Notes: generated by a model not told the origin, from the sequence alone. A DNA stretch of 64,000 nt from Ruegeria discodermiae (GCF_030758345.1 NZ_JAVAMO010000010.1:62001-126000), one strand, 5' to 3'. Shown: positions 20,716 through 29,335, numbered from the stretch's first letter. Program-made: numbers and translations.

Positions 20716-22212
20716 TCAGATGGTCTGGTCGTACTCCCCCACCAATGGCTCGGTGCGGATCACGTCGTCGATATCGGCAAAGATCGCCCGCAACTCGGCC
20801 TCGCTTTCGGGGCTTTCGCAGACGACCACCAGATTGGGCGTATTGGAACTGGCGCGCACGAGGCCCCAGGCCCCGTTGTCCAGGATCACCCGAGCGCCGT
20901 TGACGGTCACGACCTGTGCGATCTTGCGGCCGGCCATAGTGCCACCTTCGGCGGCGCGTGCCTCCAGCTTGCTGACCAGACGTCGCAGCACATCGTATTT
21001 CTCGGTATCGGCGCAATATGGTGACATGGTGGGTGTGGAATAGGTTTTGGGCAGCGCTTTGCGCAGATCCGACATGGATTTGCCCGGATTGCGATCCATC
21101 AGCTTGCAGATCTCGACCGCCACGCGCATTCCGCAATCATAGCCGCGCCCGATGGGTTCGGCGAGAAAGTAGTGGCCTGACTTCTCGAACCCCGCCAACG
21201 CGCCGATCTCTTTTACGCGGCGTTTCATGTGGCTGTGACCCGTCTTCCAATAATCGGCCTTGATCCCATGTGCCTGCAGTTCAGGGTCCGAGGCAAAGAG
21301 CCCGGTGGATTTCACATCCGCCACGAAGGTCGCGCCAGGATACAGTTTCGCCAGGTCGCGGGCCATGATCACGCCTACCTTGTCGGCGAATATCTCTTCG
21401 CCCTCGTCATCCACCACGCCGCAGCGGTCGCCATCCCCGTCAAATCCCAGCGCAAGGTCGGCGCCGCTGGCTTTCACAGAATCGGCCATGTCATGCAGCA
21501 TCTCCATGGCTTCGGGGTTTGGATTATAGTGGGGGAAGGTGTAGTCGAGCGTGTTGTGGCTGGGCACAACCTCCACCCCCATGCGCTGGAAAATCTCGGG
21601 CGCAAAGGCCGAGGCGGTGCCATTGCCGGTGGCACAGACCACTTTCAGCGGGCGCGAAATGCGGAAATCTCCGACCAGATCATCGATATAGGCTTTGCGC
21701 ACGCCATCGACGAATTCATAGGACCCGCCGGTGCGAGGCTGGCCCTCACCGTTCAAAATGATATCGCGCAGTTCCGCCATTTCGTCCGGCCCATGGGTCA
21801 GCGGGCGCTCAAACCCCATCTTGACGCCGGTCCACCCGTTTGGATTATGGCTAGCGGTCACCATCGCCACTGCGGGCACATCCAGGTGAAACTGCGCGAA
21901 ATAGGCCATCGGGGACAGGGCCGGACCGATATCCTTGACCTCAATGCCCGCCTGCATCAGCCCCAGGATCAGCGCGTTTTTGATCGCCAAGGAATAGTCG
22001 CGGTAATCATTGCCCACCGCGATCACCGGCGCAATTCCACGCCGGTGCATCTGGGTGCCGAGGCCTAGGCCAAGCGCGGTCATGCCGGGCAGGTTGATCT
22101 CATCAGGGTATTTCCAGCGGGCGTCATATTCACGGAACCCGGTGGGTTTGATCATTGCATCACGCAGGAAGTTCCAGGTGTTCGGTGACACCTCGGGCAA
22201 GGGTTTGGTCAT
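20716..22212 (-). CDS. Phosphomannomutase/phosphoglucomutase
   Basis: Alpha-D-phosphohexomutase, 498 residues, interconverting hexose-6- and hexose-1-phosphates for sugar nucleotide supply. The phosphoserine loop is TASHNPNGWTG, the Mg site is DGDGDR, the sugar-binding segment GFEKSGHYF and the phosphate-binding C-terminal segment RASSNTPNL. The ATG at 22212 begins MTKPLPEVSPNTWNF; a longer frame is not conserved. It is the last gene of the capsule operon, 19 bases after kdsA, which suggests mannose-1-phosphate or glucose-1-phosphate for the polymer. Confidence 0.92.
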   Translation of the reverse strand: MTKPLPEVSPNTWNFLRDAMIKPTGFREYDARWKYPDEINLPGMTALGLGLGTQMHRRGIAPVIAVGNDYRDYSLAIKNALILGLMQAGIEVKDIGPALSPMAYFAQFHLDVPAVAMVTASHNPNGWTGVKMGFERPLTHGPDEMAELRDIILNGEGQPRTGGSYEFVDGVRKAYIDDLVGDFRISRPLKVVCATGNGTASAFAPEIFQRMGVEVVPSHNTLDYTFPHYNPNPEAMEMLHDMADSVKASGADLALGFDGDGDRCGVVDDEGEEIFADKVGVIMARDLAKLYPGATFVADVKSTGLFASDPELQAHGIKADYWKTGHSHMKRRVKEIGALAGFEKSGHYFLAEPIGRGYDCGMRVAVEICKLMDRNPGKSMSDLRKALPKTYSTPTMSPYCADTEKYDVLRRLVSKLEARAAEGGTMAGRKIAQVVTVNGARVILDNGAWGLVRASSNTPNLVVVCESPESEAELRAIFADIDDVIRTEPLVGEYDQTI

Positions 22213-22231
22213 GACAAAAGTCTCTGGGTGT

Positions 22232-23065
22232 TCAGATTTGAATTGGGTTTGCCTTTGCAAGCCGGTCGAAGTCCATCAAGGAGGCAATCAGCGCGGGCAT
22301 CTGATCGAGATAGATCATGTTCGGCCCGTCACAGGGGGCATTGTCGGGGTCCTGATGTGTTTCCATGAAGACCCCTGCCACGCCAACAGACACCGCTGAG
22401 CGCGCCATGACTGGCGCGAATTCGCGCTGACCACCCGATGCACCGCCGAGACCGCCGGGTTGCGCAACCGTATGGGTGGCATCCATGATCACGGGATACC
22501 CGGTGCGCCCCATTTCGGGCAGGGATTGCATGTCTACGACGAGCCGGTTGTAGCCAAAGCTGACACCGCGTTCGGTCAGCAGTATGTTGTGATTGTTCGT
22601 ACTTTCGATCTTGGCCGCGACATTCTGCATGTCCCATGGGGCCAGAAACTGTCCCTTTTTGACGTTGACCGCAGTGCCGGTCGCGCCTGCCGCCTTCAAC
22701 AGTGCTGTCTGGCGGCACAAGAAGGCGGGAATTTGAAGGATATCGCAGGTTTCGGCGACGGCGGCGCATTGTTCCTTTTCATGCACATCAGTTGTCACCG
22801 GCACGCCGATGGCGTCCTTGACCGACTGCAGGACCGCCAGCCCATTTTCGAGGCCGAGGGCCGGAGCGGCGTTGACGGATGTTCGGTTCGCCTTGTCAAA
22901 AGATCCCTTGAAGACATACTGCGCGCCTGCTGTCTCGCAAGCCTCCTTCAGGGTGCCTGCGATCATCTGCGCATGATCAGCGCTTTCCAGTTGGCAGGGG
23001 CCCGCGATGATGGTCAGCGGGCGGTCATTGCCGATAGTCAGATCGGCCACTTGCACATGTTTCAT
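22232..23065 (-). CDS. kdsA: 3-deoxy-8-phosphooctulonate (KDO-8-P) synthase
   Basis: Condenses arabinose-5-phosphate and PEP to KDO-8-P, for lipopolysaccharide core and for the poly-KDO linker of exported capsules. The 277-residue protein has IIAGPCQLES at the N-terminus, VFKGSFDKANR, TTDVHE and PAFLCRQTALL. The residue pattern in the last third (DATHTVAQPGGLGGASGG) is typical. It lies three bases after the kpsE-like gene, in one operon with kpsT and kpsE-like genes. Confidence 0.96.
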   Translation of the reverse strand: MKHVQVADLTIGNDRPLTIIAGPCQLESADHAQMIAGTLKEACETAGAQYVFKGSFDKANRTSVNAAPALGLENGLAVLQSVKDAIGVPVTTDVHEKEQCAAVAETCDILQIPAFLCRQTALLKAAGATGTAVNVKKGQFLAPWDMQNVAAKIESTNNHNILLTERGVSFGYNRLVVDMQSLPEMGRTGYPVIMDATHTVAQPGGLGGASGGQREFAPVMARSAVSVGVAGVFMETHQDPDNAPCDGPNMIYLDQMPALIASLMDFDRLAKANPIQI

Positions 23066-23068
23066 GGT

Positions 23069-24658
23069 CTATGAAGATACCTGTTCTCGTAGGATCGACG
23101 CGGTAAGCGAAATCATCAGGTAGATACCAGCAAAGACCAGGAATGCCAAAATCGTATTTTCGAATTTGCGCGGATAGCTGGGTTCCTGGCTGGGCACCGG
23201 GTTGACCGACACGGTGAGATAGCGCACCTGCCGGTTCGCCTCCATGCGCGTGGTCTCCATCTGCTGCAGGGCCGATTGCAGCATCATATCGCGCGAAACG
23301 AGGTCCGCCTGCGCCATCTGTATCCGCACGCTCAGCTGCGCCAGTGAGTTCTCGCCATTCGAGGCATCGACCATTTCGGCATTCAGCGCGTCCAGCAGGG
23401 TCTGCAATCGCTTGATGTCGGCCTGCGTGCCCTCGACTTTGGCGCGGTTCGGACGGGTATTGTCCAGCAGCGCGGCCAGTTGCAGTTCCTTTTCCTGCAG
23501 TTCCAGTTCAACCGTGTTGATGCGGCCGCGCAGCCCGGCGATCACGCCCTGCGGATCCAGAACCGCGCCCCTCATCTGCAGTTGAACCAGAGCCTCCTGC
23601 GCATTGCGCCTCTCTTGCTGGGCGCTTTCAAAGCTCTTGCGCGCCTCACGCATCTGGTCATCCCGTTTCTGCCCCGAAAGGTCATTCACGCGATCTTCGG
23701 CATAACCAAGCAAGCTCTCGGAAAATTCGGTGGCGGTTTCAGGGTCAGCGGCGGTGACGTCCATCCGGATCACACCCTCGGTCGGGTCATATCCGATGGT
23801 CACGATCCGCGAATAGGTTTTGTAGGCCTCTTCATTGGTGGCGTCCGGCGAGAGGCGCTGGATTGGATCGACCCAAGGTTGCGAGAAATGCGCCTTGAAC
23901 CCGCGATCCCGGTCCAGCAGCAGCATCGCCTCTTTCGATTCCAGAAACGACTGAACCGAAATCGAGTCCTGACCGGTCGCAAACTGGGTTCCCGCAAACA
24001 ACCCGCCAACACTCCCACCACCGCCATCGGCCTGCAGGATCACAAATTCCGACTTGGTCGAGTACATCGGCGTTGCAATATTGTAGAAATACCAGCCCAC
24101 GATGGCGGTCGGCAGCAATACGAAAAACGCCAGTCGCGCCATCAGCATCGTCAGCTTGCGTCGGCGTCGACGCGCGATGTCGCGCTGTATCTGGGTGATT
24201 TCCATTTCCCGGCGTTGAGCGGGGCTCATATCCGGGGCTGGCAGGTTCTGCTGGCCGGGCTTCACGGTTTGCGGCAATTGCACGTCCTGGCGTGCCTTGG
24301 CCGAGAGGCGGTCCTGGTCTGGCGCTTCCTCGTCGCGTGGCACCACAAGTTCCAGCAGGTTCGGCCGCTTGAATGGCTCGATCCCGCGTTCCCGCAGCAG
24401 CCGGACCGCGTCATAATCCGAGGTGGCAGGCAGGTTGTGCTTCTGCGCCATGCGCCGCGCCATGCGCAACTGGCGTCCGGTCAGACCTTCGCGCTTGATG
24501 GCCGCGATGTCGGTCTGGGCGATGTTTTCCGCCCCGCTATCCTGTTCCGGTGGCGGTGATTCAACATTGCCGTCAGCGACCTCGGGTGTTTCGGGCCTTG
24601 CGCTGCCTGCATCGGTGCGCCGGATGCGGAATTTTCTAGCCTTGGGTTTCGTAGTCAT
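23069..24658 (-). CDS. KpsE-like capsule polysaccharide export protein
   Basis: Inner-membrane polysaccharide co-polymerase/export protein, 529 residues. A long polar, probably disordered cytoplasmic N-terminus (about 1-170) precedes a membrane helix (MLMARLAFFVLLPTAIVGWYFY), a large periplasmic part beginning TPMYSTKSEFVILQAD, a long coiled coil (about 340-470), and a second helix near the C-terminus (TILAFLVFAGIYLMI). This is the KpsE/RkpR/Wzc-like architecture without a kinase. It overlaps the end of the kpsT-like gene by 23 bases, implying coupled translation. Confidence 0.88.
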   Translation of the reverse strand: MTTKPKARKFRIRRTDAGSARPETPEVADGNVESPPPEQDSGAENIAQTDIAAIKREGLTGRQLRMARRMAQKHNLPATSDYDAVRLLRERGIEPFKRPNLLELVVPRDEEAPDQDRLSAKARQDVQLPQTVKPGQQNLPAPDMSPAQRREMEITQIQRDIARRRRRKLTMLMARLAFFVLLPTAIVGWYFYNIATPMYSTKSEFVILQADGGGGSVGGLFAGTQFATGQDSISVQSFLESKEAMLLLDRDRGFKAHFSQPWVDPIQRLSPDATNEEAYKTYSRIVTIGYDPTEGVIRMDVTAADPETATEFSESLLGYAEDRVNDLSGQKRDDQMREARKSFESAQQERRNAQEALVQLQMRGAVLDPQGVIAGLRGRINTVELELQEKELQLAALLDNTRPNRAKVEGTQADIKRLQTLLDALNAEMVDASNGENSLAQLSVRIQMAQADLVSRDMMLQSALQQMETTRMEANRQVRYLTVSVNPVPSQEPSYPRKFENTILAFLVFAGIYLMISLTASILREQVSS

Positions 24659-25295
24659 AGAGCTGTTTCGCTTCTTCCAAGGTGTCGAACATGTAGAGCT
24701 GACCGTCCAGCAGAACCGCCGCCTGCCGGGCGAACTTTTCCAGCACTTTCGGGCTGTGCGAGACGATCACGATTGTGGTGGTGCGCAGGCGTTCCTCCAG
24801 TATAGACCCCGCTTTGCGGTTGAACTCCACATCGGTGGAGCCGGGCATCCCTTCGTCGATCAGATACATGTCGAAATCCAGCGCCAGCATCAGCGCAAAG
24901 GAAAACCGGGCCCGCATCCCCGACGAATAGGTCCCCAGCGGTTGGTCGAAATACTCATCCAGATCGCAAAGCCAGCGGCAATAGGCCTCGACATAATCGG
25001 GGTCCATACCATAGAGGCGCGCGATGTAGCGGCAGTTTTCCATCGCCGAGATACGAGAGACCACCCCGCCCATGAACCCCAGCGGAAACGAGATGTTGCA
25101 TTCGCGATGGATCGTACCTTCATCAGGTTTTTCCAGCCCGGCGATCATGTTGATCAGCGTGGTCTTGCCGGTGCCGTTCGGGGCCAGCACGCCCAGCGAT
25201 TTGCCGACCTCGACGCGGAACGACACCCGGTCCAGGATCACCTTGCGCTGTGATCCGGTCCAGAAGGACTTGCTGACAGTGTCGAATTCAAGCAT
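24636..25295 (-). CDS. KpsT-like capsule export ABC transporter ATPase
   Basis: ATP-binding subunit for ABC-2 type export of capsular polysaccharide. Walker A is APNGTGKTTL, the signature is YSSGMRARFSF, Walker B is MYLIDEGMP with the acidic residue, and the H-loop is IVSHSP. The pattern FDQPLGTYSSGMR and the short length (219 residues) fit KpsT/Wzt short forms. The start is uncertain: ATG 25295 begins at the conserved MLEFDTVSKSF, while 25325 and 25355 are in-frame alternatives without a clear ribosome binding site. No gene for the permease KpsM is adjacent. Confidence 0.88.
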   Translation of the reverse strand: MLEFDTVSKSFWTGSQRKVILDRVSFRVEVGKSLGVLAPNGTGKTTLINMIAGLEKPDEGTIHRECNISFPLGFMGGVVSRISAMENCRYIARLYGMDPDYVEAYCRWLCDLDEYFDQPLGTYSSGMRARFSFALMLALDFDMYLIDEGMPGSTDVEFNRKAGSILEERLRTTTIVIVSHSPKVLEKFARQAAVLLDGQLYMFDTLEEAKQLYDYETQG

Positions 25296-25509
25296 CGGTG
25301 ATCTGCTTTGGCCTGCGTCATTCATTCTGGGGCGCGGCTGCGACCCCTGCTGCATACCCGTTTTCGGGTTTGTCTCAGCCTAAGCGCTGATATGGGCCAC
25401 ATTATGTCGAAACATGAAACAAATAATCAACGCGAAACCGCCCGCCCTGGCAGAAGTGAACAGCAACAGGGGGCGGCAAGTTGGCATGTTGAGTTCTACG
25501 CCCCACCAT

Positions 25510-25701
25510 TCACCCGCGTCGCAAAGGCAGGTCACGTTGCTTTTCATCAAGCACAGCCTGGAATAGTGATGTCAGCTCTGACTTTTGCAGCAGCGGTACT
25601 CTAGCTTTCTTGTCCGAATTGGCTTCATCGGCGTCATTTGAAGCTGAGGTTTGAACTGGTTCCGCCACTTTAAAGCGGTTGAGAAATGACTTGATTTGCA
25701 T
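25510..25701 (-). CDS. Small hypothetical protein (63 residues)
   Basis: Product begins MQIKSFLNRFKVAEP and ends in LDEKQRDLPLRRG; it is charged and soluble, with a central Asp/Glu-rich part. GAAGGAAT lies eight bases before the ATG, which supports real translation. I recognise no family. Codon use is less GC-biased than in the core genes, and the gene stands in the accessory segment between the capsule operon and tRNA-Thr. Confidence 0.45.
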   Translation of the reverse strand: MQIKSFLNRFKVAEPVQTSASNDADEANSDKKARVPLLQKSELTSLFQAVLDEKQRDLPLRRG

Positions 25702-25735
25702 CTTCAGATTCCTTCAACACTGGGCTTTCAAAGTT

Positions 25736-25812
25736 GTCGCTGTGGACCTGGTCCGAACCTAGCTGTAGGTGGCTCAAGGACCTGTAATCCGTGAGTGGCG
25801 ATCCACAGCGAC
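25736..25812. repeat. Inverted repeat with nested hairpin
   Basis: GTCGCTGTGGA (25736-25746) and TCCACAGCGAC (25802-25812) are perfect 11-bp inverted arms. Inside lies a smaller hairpin, ACCTA-GCTG-TAGGT. It could be a structured RNA, an old mobile-element end or a recombination site; the sequence does not decide. Confidence 0.6.
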
Positions 25813-25871
25813 ACTGCGCATTTAGGAAAAGCCTTTGTTGTCGTAAGGGGGAAGAATCCGCCGATTTGCGT

Positions 25872-25897
25872 CATTTTTTGACCGGGCAGTCAAAAAA
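25872..25897. repeat. Perfect palindrome, operator-like
   Basis: ATTTTTTGAC (25872-25881) and GTCAAAAAAT (25888-25897) flank a six-base CGGGCA centre. T-runs precede the stem on both strands, which is the wrong polarity for a terminator. The core TTGAC...GTCAA resembles operators of TetR-type repressors; no such regulator gene is nearby. Confidence 0.5.
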
Positions 25898-26324
25898 TCG
25901 ATACATGTCTTACGTTTACGTCAACATACCGAGAAGACAGGCCAGTCAATGCGACGTAACGTAAGATGCAACCAAGAAACGCTCAAACAAATGCGACAAC
26001 GAAGAACATTCCGCAAGGAACCTCTGCTCGCTATCGGAGCCTCAATAAAGGCGCCGCCACGGAATTGGCTCTTCGGTTGTGCAGGTGTTGACTGACCGTA
26101 GCTGCAAGACTGGGGCTCATCGACCTAGGGGTGTTCAATGCTGCTCGAATTCGGCGCAGCGCTAACGGCCGTTTCGAAATGATGAGAGACAAGCTAAACG
26201 CGGATGGGACCTTTTCAAACGGTTCGACATCCGGTCGTTTCCTTGTGACGCGCTGTTGATGGTGACACGAGCGTAGATCAACTTTGCCAAAGATCAGGTG
26301 TCGAAATTGTGGTACCTGTTCTTC

Positions 26325-27374
26325 ATGAATATGGCCAAGAAGCAAAATCCGGGTGTAGTCTATCGGGAGGTGAAAACGCGCTATTTCGCTATAGCATTCG
26401 CTCCGGTATTCATCTTTTTGATCAACACCCTTATTACCAACCATCTCTTCGCCACAGATATAGATGTCCCTACAGACATTCTGCAAACCGAGCGCCCTTG
26501 GCTCGAAGCAGTGGGTCGGCACAGATTTCTTGCCGCCACTTGGTTCTTCGCCGCCCTGGCAATCTTTGCTGTCGCAATGCTGATACGAAACCTTGCTCGA
26601 CCAACCGCGCCAAAAACAAGGGTGGTGGCCATAGCTACGCTGCTCATCATATTGTTGCTGGCCCTTGTCCCGACAATTCAGCAAAGCATTAACCCCGACG
26701 GATCGCGGGTCTATCATCGACTGGGGGCTGCCTTCTTTGAGGCTGCGCTGTCGCGGGGAGGTCTGCCAGGATGTGTTGGACCAGATGACCTCTGGCTTCT
26801 GGGTCGATGTGGCGAAATACCCGCCATATCCTTGTTCAATCGTATCATCGACATCGTCAATGTTCTTGCCGGTCTCTCTGTCGGTGCACTTGTCGTGGGA
26901 ATGGTGCTTTGCCTGGAAACGCGCGACGGCGACGATATTGAAGATCAGGCCGCACTTTTGGCGGGAAACCTCAAGCAGATGCGGCAGCAATTATATGTCT
27001 CCAGCATCGTGCTCACATTCGGCATGTTGTTTGCGACGAGTTGGATGTACTGGCCGCTCCCTTTGGTAAAAGAGACAGAACAGGCCGCATACAGCGCGCT
27101 CGTCCTCGCATCGGCGCTCTTTAGTGGGACGTATTTTAGCCTTTTGATGCTTAGCTTTTACCTGCCCGTAGCCTTGATTCTGGATGGCCGTACGCGAAGG
27201 TTGGCCGAGAAGGTGCGCCAGGGTGCACGACCTGATGAGCCTCTGAATGCCCTAGAGTGGAGGAAGGCGAGAGGATTGCAGGAAGGAGCGGTAGACTACT
27301 TGCGCGCTGGCTTCGCAGTAACCGCACCGATTCTGGCGGCTTTCGCTGGCGGCATTTCACCGATTGCCCTCTAG
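26325..27374 (+). CDS. Orphan multi-pass membrane protein
   Basis: About 349 residues with six or seven hydrophobic segments: FAIAFAPVFIFLINTLI, FLAATWFFAALAIFAVAML, VVAIATLLIILLLALVP, VLAGLSVGALVVGMVL, YVSSIVLTFGMLFATS, LVLASALFSGTYFSLLM and a C-terminal one. A cytoplasmic acidic stretch (ETRDGDDIEDQAAL) separates the two halves. I recognise no family. The start is unclear (GTG 26298, ATG 26325 or ATG 26331; none has a strong Shine-Dalgarno). Codon use is less GC-rich than in the core genes, consistent with acquired DNA beside the tRNA-Thr island. Confidence 0.55.
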   Translation: MNMAKKQNPGVVYREVKTRYFAIAFAPVFIFLINTLITNHLFATDIDVPTDILQTERPWLEAVGRHRFLAATWFFAALAIFAVAMLIRNLARPTAPKTRVVAIATLLIILLLALVPTIQQSINPDGSRVYHRLGAAFFEAALSRGGLPGCVGPDDLWLLGRCGEIPAISLFNRIIDIVNVLAGLSVGALVVGMVLCLETRDGDDIEDQAALLAGNLKQMRQQLYVSSIVLTFGMLFATSWMYWPLPLVKETEQAAYSALVLASALFSGTYFSLLMLSFYLPVALILDGRTRRLAEKVRQGARPDEPLNALEWRKARGLQEGAVDYLRAGFAVTAPILAAFAGGISPIAL

Positions 27375-27593
27375 GTTCTATGGCAGATGTCGCTTCTCTG
27401 CATTCCAGGAATTCTACGTATATCAATGCCGTGAAGGGTGGATTGTAAGAGGGCGCGTATTGCGAAACTCCGCAAGCTTATGAAACTGAGTTGTATTTTC
27501 GGGTTCTGCCATGCTTCTGTCCCTGCTTTGGGCTGGCGCTCCCTGAAAACGAAAAAATCGGCTACACTTGCTATCATCAGACAGGAGAATGCC

Positions 27594-27791
27594 ATGCTCT
27601 ATCCGCTCGCCACGCTTGAAGCCGACAAACTCAACGCGATTCAGAATCTTGAAAAGGAAATCGGCAGCCCGGTGGTGGCGCTTGCTGGAATCGATGCCAA
27701 TACTGCCAACCTGACGGACGACAAACTTAAAAAGTTGCAGGACCTTGAGAACGAGCTTGATGTCGTTCTTGTCGCGGTACGGCCTAGCTAG
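27594..27791 (+). CDS. Small conserved-looking protein (65 residues)
   Basis: Starts MLYPLATLEADKLNAIQ and contains GSPVVALAGIDANTANL before a helical C-terminal part (DDKLKKLQDLENELDVVLVA). AGGAG lies six bases before the ATG, which decides this start over the longer frame from 27438. Function unknown. Its good ribosome binding site and regular amphipathic pattern support a real gene inside an otherwise decaying segment. Confidence 0.6.
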   Translation: MLYPLATLEADKLNAIQNLEKEIGSPVVALAGIDANTANLTDDKLKKLQDLENELDVVLVAVRPS

Positions 27792-27807
27792 CTCGCCCTT
27801 GGGGCGT

Positions 27808-28212
27808 CTACTCGTCCGTCGCGTCGCCAAAGGCGACAATCTCAAGCACCCCATCAGGCGGCGCGCGTTGTAGAGCTCCAGCATCTTCCCAAGGTGCTGT
27901 CAGCCACGTCTCAACCTTGCCCGGCGTTTGCAGAATCACGGGCATGGCCTTCGGATGAATCGCGCCCACAACGTCAATCGGTTCTATGGTCAGAAAGCCG
28001 TAGAAGTCCGCGTTGACCTCACCTTCCTTTACTTTGCGCGCGCTTGTCCAGTTGGTCCAGACGCCCGCGAAGAACATCAGTGGTCGATCCTCGTTGAGTG
28101 CAAACCAGACCGGTTCGGATTTGCCATCCGCATTACTTCCCGGCTCTGAGAATGAGGTGAAGAGGGTTAGCTGGCTTCGATTTGCGCGCTGCTGAAGATC
28201 AAGTTTTGTCAT
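27808..28212 (-). pseudogene. 5'-truncated SRAP (SOS response-associated peptidase, YedK/HMCES) gene
   Basis: The 134-residue frame matches the C-terminal half of SRAP proteins: FTSFSE (position of the conserved glutamate), EPVWFALNEDRPLMFFAGVWT, and AIHPKAMPVIL with the active-site histidine. The N-terminal half is missing, including Cys2, which forms the crosslink to abasic DNA, and the conserved Asn. Instead there is an unrelated 17-residue start (MTKLDLQQRANRSQLTL). Without Cys2 the known activity is impossible. An upstream 35-codon frame overlaps its ATG as ATGA, so the shortened frame might still be translated. Confidence 0.75.
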
Positions 28213-28316
28213 GGCCAGTACACTGCTCTGTCTGAAATTCCATGACGTTCAATCTCGTTCCGTAGAGCTTTGAGGTCTGCTCTCGCCCTAACTCTTTCGG
28301 TAGTCGACAAATTCAT
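28209..28316 (-). CDS. Possible 35-residue ORF coupled to the SRAP remnant
   Basis: Product begins MNLSTTERVRARADLKALRN and ends RAVYWP, a basic amphipathic helix. Its stop overlaps the ATG of the SRAP remnant (ATGA). In another frame the same bases continue a separate protein tail ending at 28288 (containing ARAKLLEFIDFLPGRKLIL), so at least one of the two is a relic. Weakly supported; listed because of the coupling. Confidence 0.3.
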   Translation of the reverse strand: MNLSTTERVRARADLKALRNEIERHGISDRAVYWP

Positions 28317-28387
28317 CGCCGTTCAAAATGAGTTTCCTGCCTGGCAAGAAGTCAATAAACTCAAGCAACTTGGCACGCGCCTCTACG

Positions 28388-29004
28388 CTATGGTCCTTTG
28401 AATGCCGGGATCCCATCGAAGTTCTGAACCCTTTTGGGACACCGTATCCCTTTGTCTTTTAACGCATCCCTGAACCAGTCGGCGTCATAGCCGCGGTCTC
28501 CGAGTAGCCAATCGACTTTTGGCAGACTGCTGAGCAACGCCCGCGTGCCGATGTAATCGCTGATCTGCCCGGCAGTGACGAATAGATTAAGCGGCCGTCC
28601 CTGGCTGTCGCAGATGGCGTGCAGCTTCGTGTTCATGCCCCCCTTGGTTCGACCAATCAGGCGTCCAAGCCCCCCTTTTTCGCGGCCATGCTGGTCGCTG
28701 CGCGGTGGGCCTTTAGATACGTCGCGTCGATCATCACGGTCTTTTCCTTGCCATGTTTGGCTGCCAGGCCGACCATCATCCGCGCGAAGATGCCTTTTTC
28801 GCTCCATCGTTTCCATCGGCTGTATGGCGTCTTATGCGGTCCGTATTCCTTGGGAGCGTCGCGCCAGCGCAACCCGTTGCGATTGATGAAGATAATACCG
28901 ATCAGCACTCTCTTGCCATCGACCCGTGGCTTGCTGTGCGACTTCGGGAAGAAAGGGGAAAGCTTGGCCATCTGCTCGTCGGTCAGCCAGTAAAGATCGC
29001 TCAT
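28388..29004 (-). pseudogene. IS5-family (IS427 group) transposase, truncated, two frames
   Basis: Frame A (29004 to 28657) reads MSDLYWLTDEQMAKLSPFF, then NGLRWRDAPKEYGPHKT and VMIDATYLKAHRAATSM. Frame B continues with GRTKGGMNTKLHAICDSQGR and WLLGDRGYDADWFRDAL. The switch is at an A5G6 run near 28670, where IS427-group elements use programmed -1 frameshifting. After DKGIR the sequence leaves the transposase, losing the conserved C-terminus (NRIEIMFGRLKD and beyond), so the enzyme is inactive. The last codons of the open frame (to 28388) come from unrelated flanking DNA. Confidence 0.8.
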
Positions 29005-29068
29005 CTCACCGCTCCGTTTTCCAAGCCGTGAATCACGCAGCGCGTTGAAAATCAATGCGTCCTGACCC
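28441..29068 (-). mobile_element. Partial IS5-family insertion sequence
   Basis: The element begins about 29068 with GGGTCAGGACGC on the minus strand, directly after a CTA in the interrupted integrase gene, which fits the TA-type targets of IS5 elements. It ends near 28441, where transposase homology stops inside GGGATACGG. About a quarter, including the right inverted repeat, is deleted, so the ends are estimates. Confidence 0.7.
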
Positions 29069-29335
29069 TAGCATCTCCATCAGGCGGAAGTAGACTTTGC
29101 CGGAAAGCGCAACGAGGCGCTTAAGTGGGAGGGATTCTGGCATTGCCCTGAGAGCAGTCCACCGATTCTGGAGCTTTGCGTATTCGGCTGCGAATTGCTC
29201 CTTCGCCTAGGAAGGGTCTCGGGTGCGGAGTGATTTGGACACTTCGGCCCGCCCAACGATTCCCGTAAGGTCCGCTGGAACGCGCACTTGAAGATAGTAG
29301 TTTTCGCTGTTTTTGTCTTTCGCTGGGGTCGGCAT
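29069..29335 (-). pseudogene. Phage/island integrase (DUF6538 tyrosine recombinase), N-terminal relic
   Basis: The frame from ATG 29335 reads MPTPAKDKNSENYYLQVRVP, then ADLTGIVGRAEVSKSLRTRD, the DUF6538 N-terminus of tyrosine-recombinase integrases. Codon 43 is TAG (29207-29209), exactly where relatives have a Glu codon (D-P-S-E-A-K). The same frame then continues with AKEQFAAEYAKLQNRW and LKRLVALSGKVYFRLMEM until the IS5 element cuts it at about 29068. The catalytic domain is gone. It starts 92 bases after the 3' end of tRNA-Thr on the same strand, the usual place of a tRNA-targeting integrase. Confidence 0.8.

Larger units (their letters stand above)
25702..26324. other. Gene-free stretch with two inverted repeats
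   Basis: No convincing gene is visible in these 620 bases. The stretch holds the 77-base inverted-repeat structure (25736-25812) and a perfect 10-bp-arm palindrome (25872-25897), listed separately. A 48-codon frame from 25949 has arginine-rich, unconserved-looking sequence and is not called. The promoter of the membrane protein gene should lie near its right end. Confidence 0.5.

Noticed and set aside
25888-25897. Reading the 25872-25897 palindrome as a terminator
   Set aside because: The T-run is on the wrong side of the stem on both strands.
26031-26990. 319-codon minus-strand frame over the orphan membrane protein
   Set aside because: Its translation is hydrophilic with scattered cysteines and prolines, without domains; the plus-strand frame has regular membrane helices.
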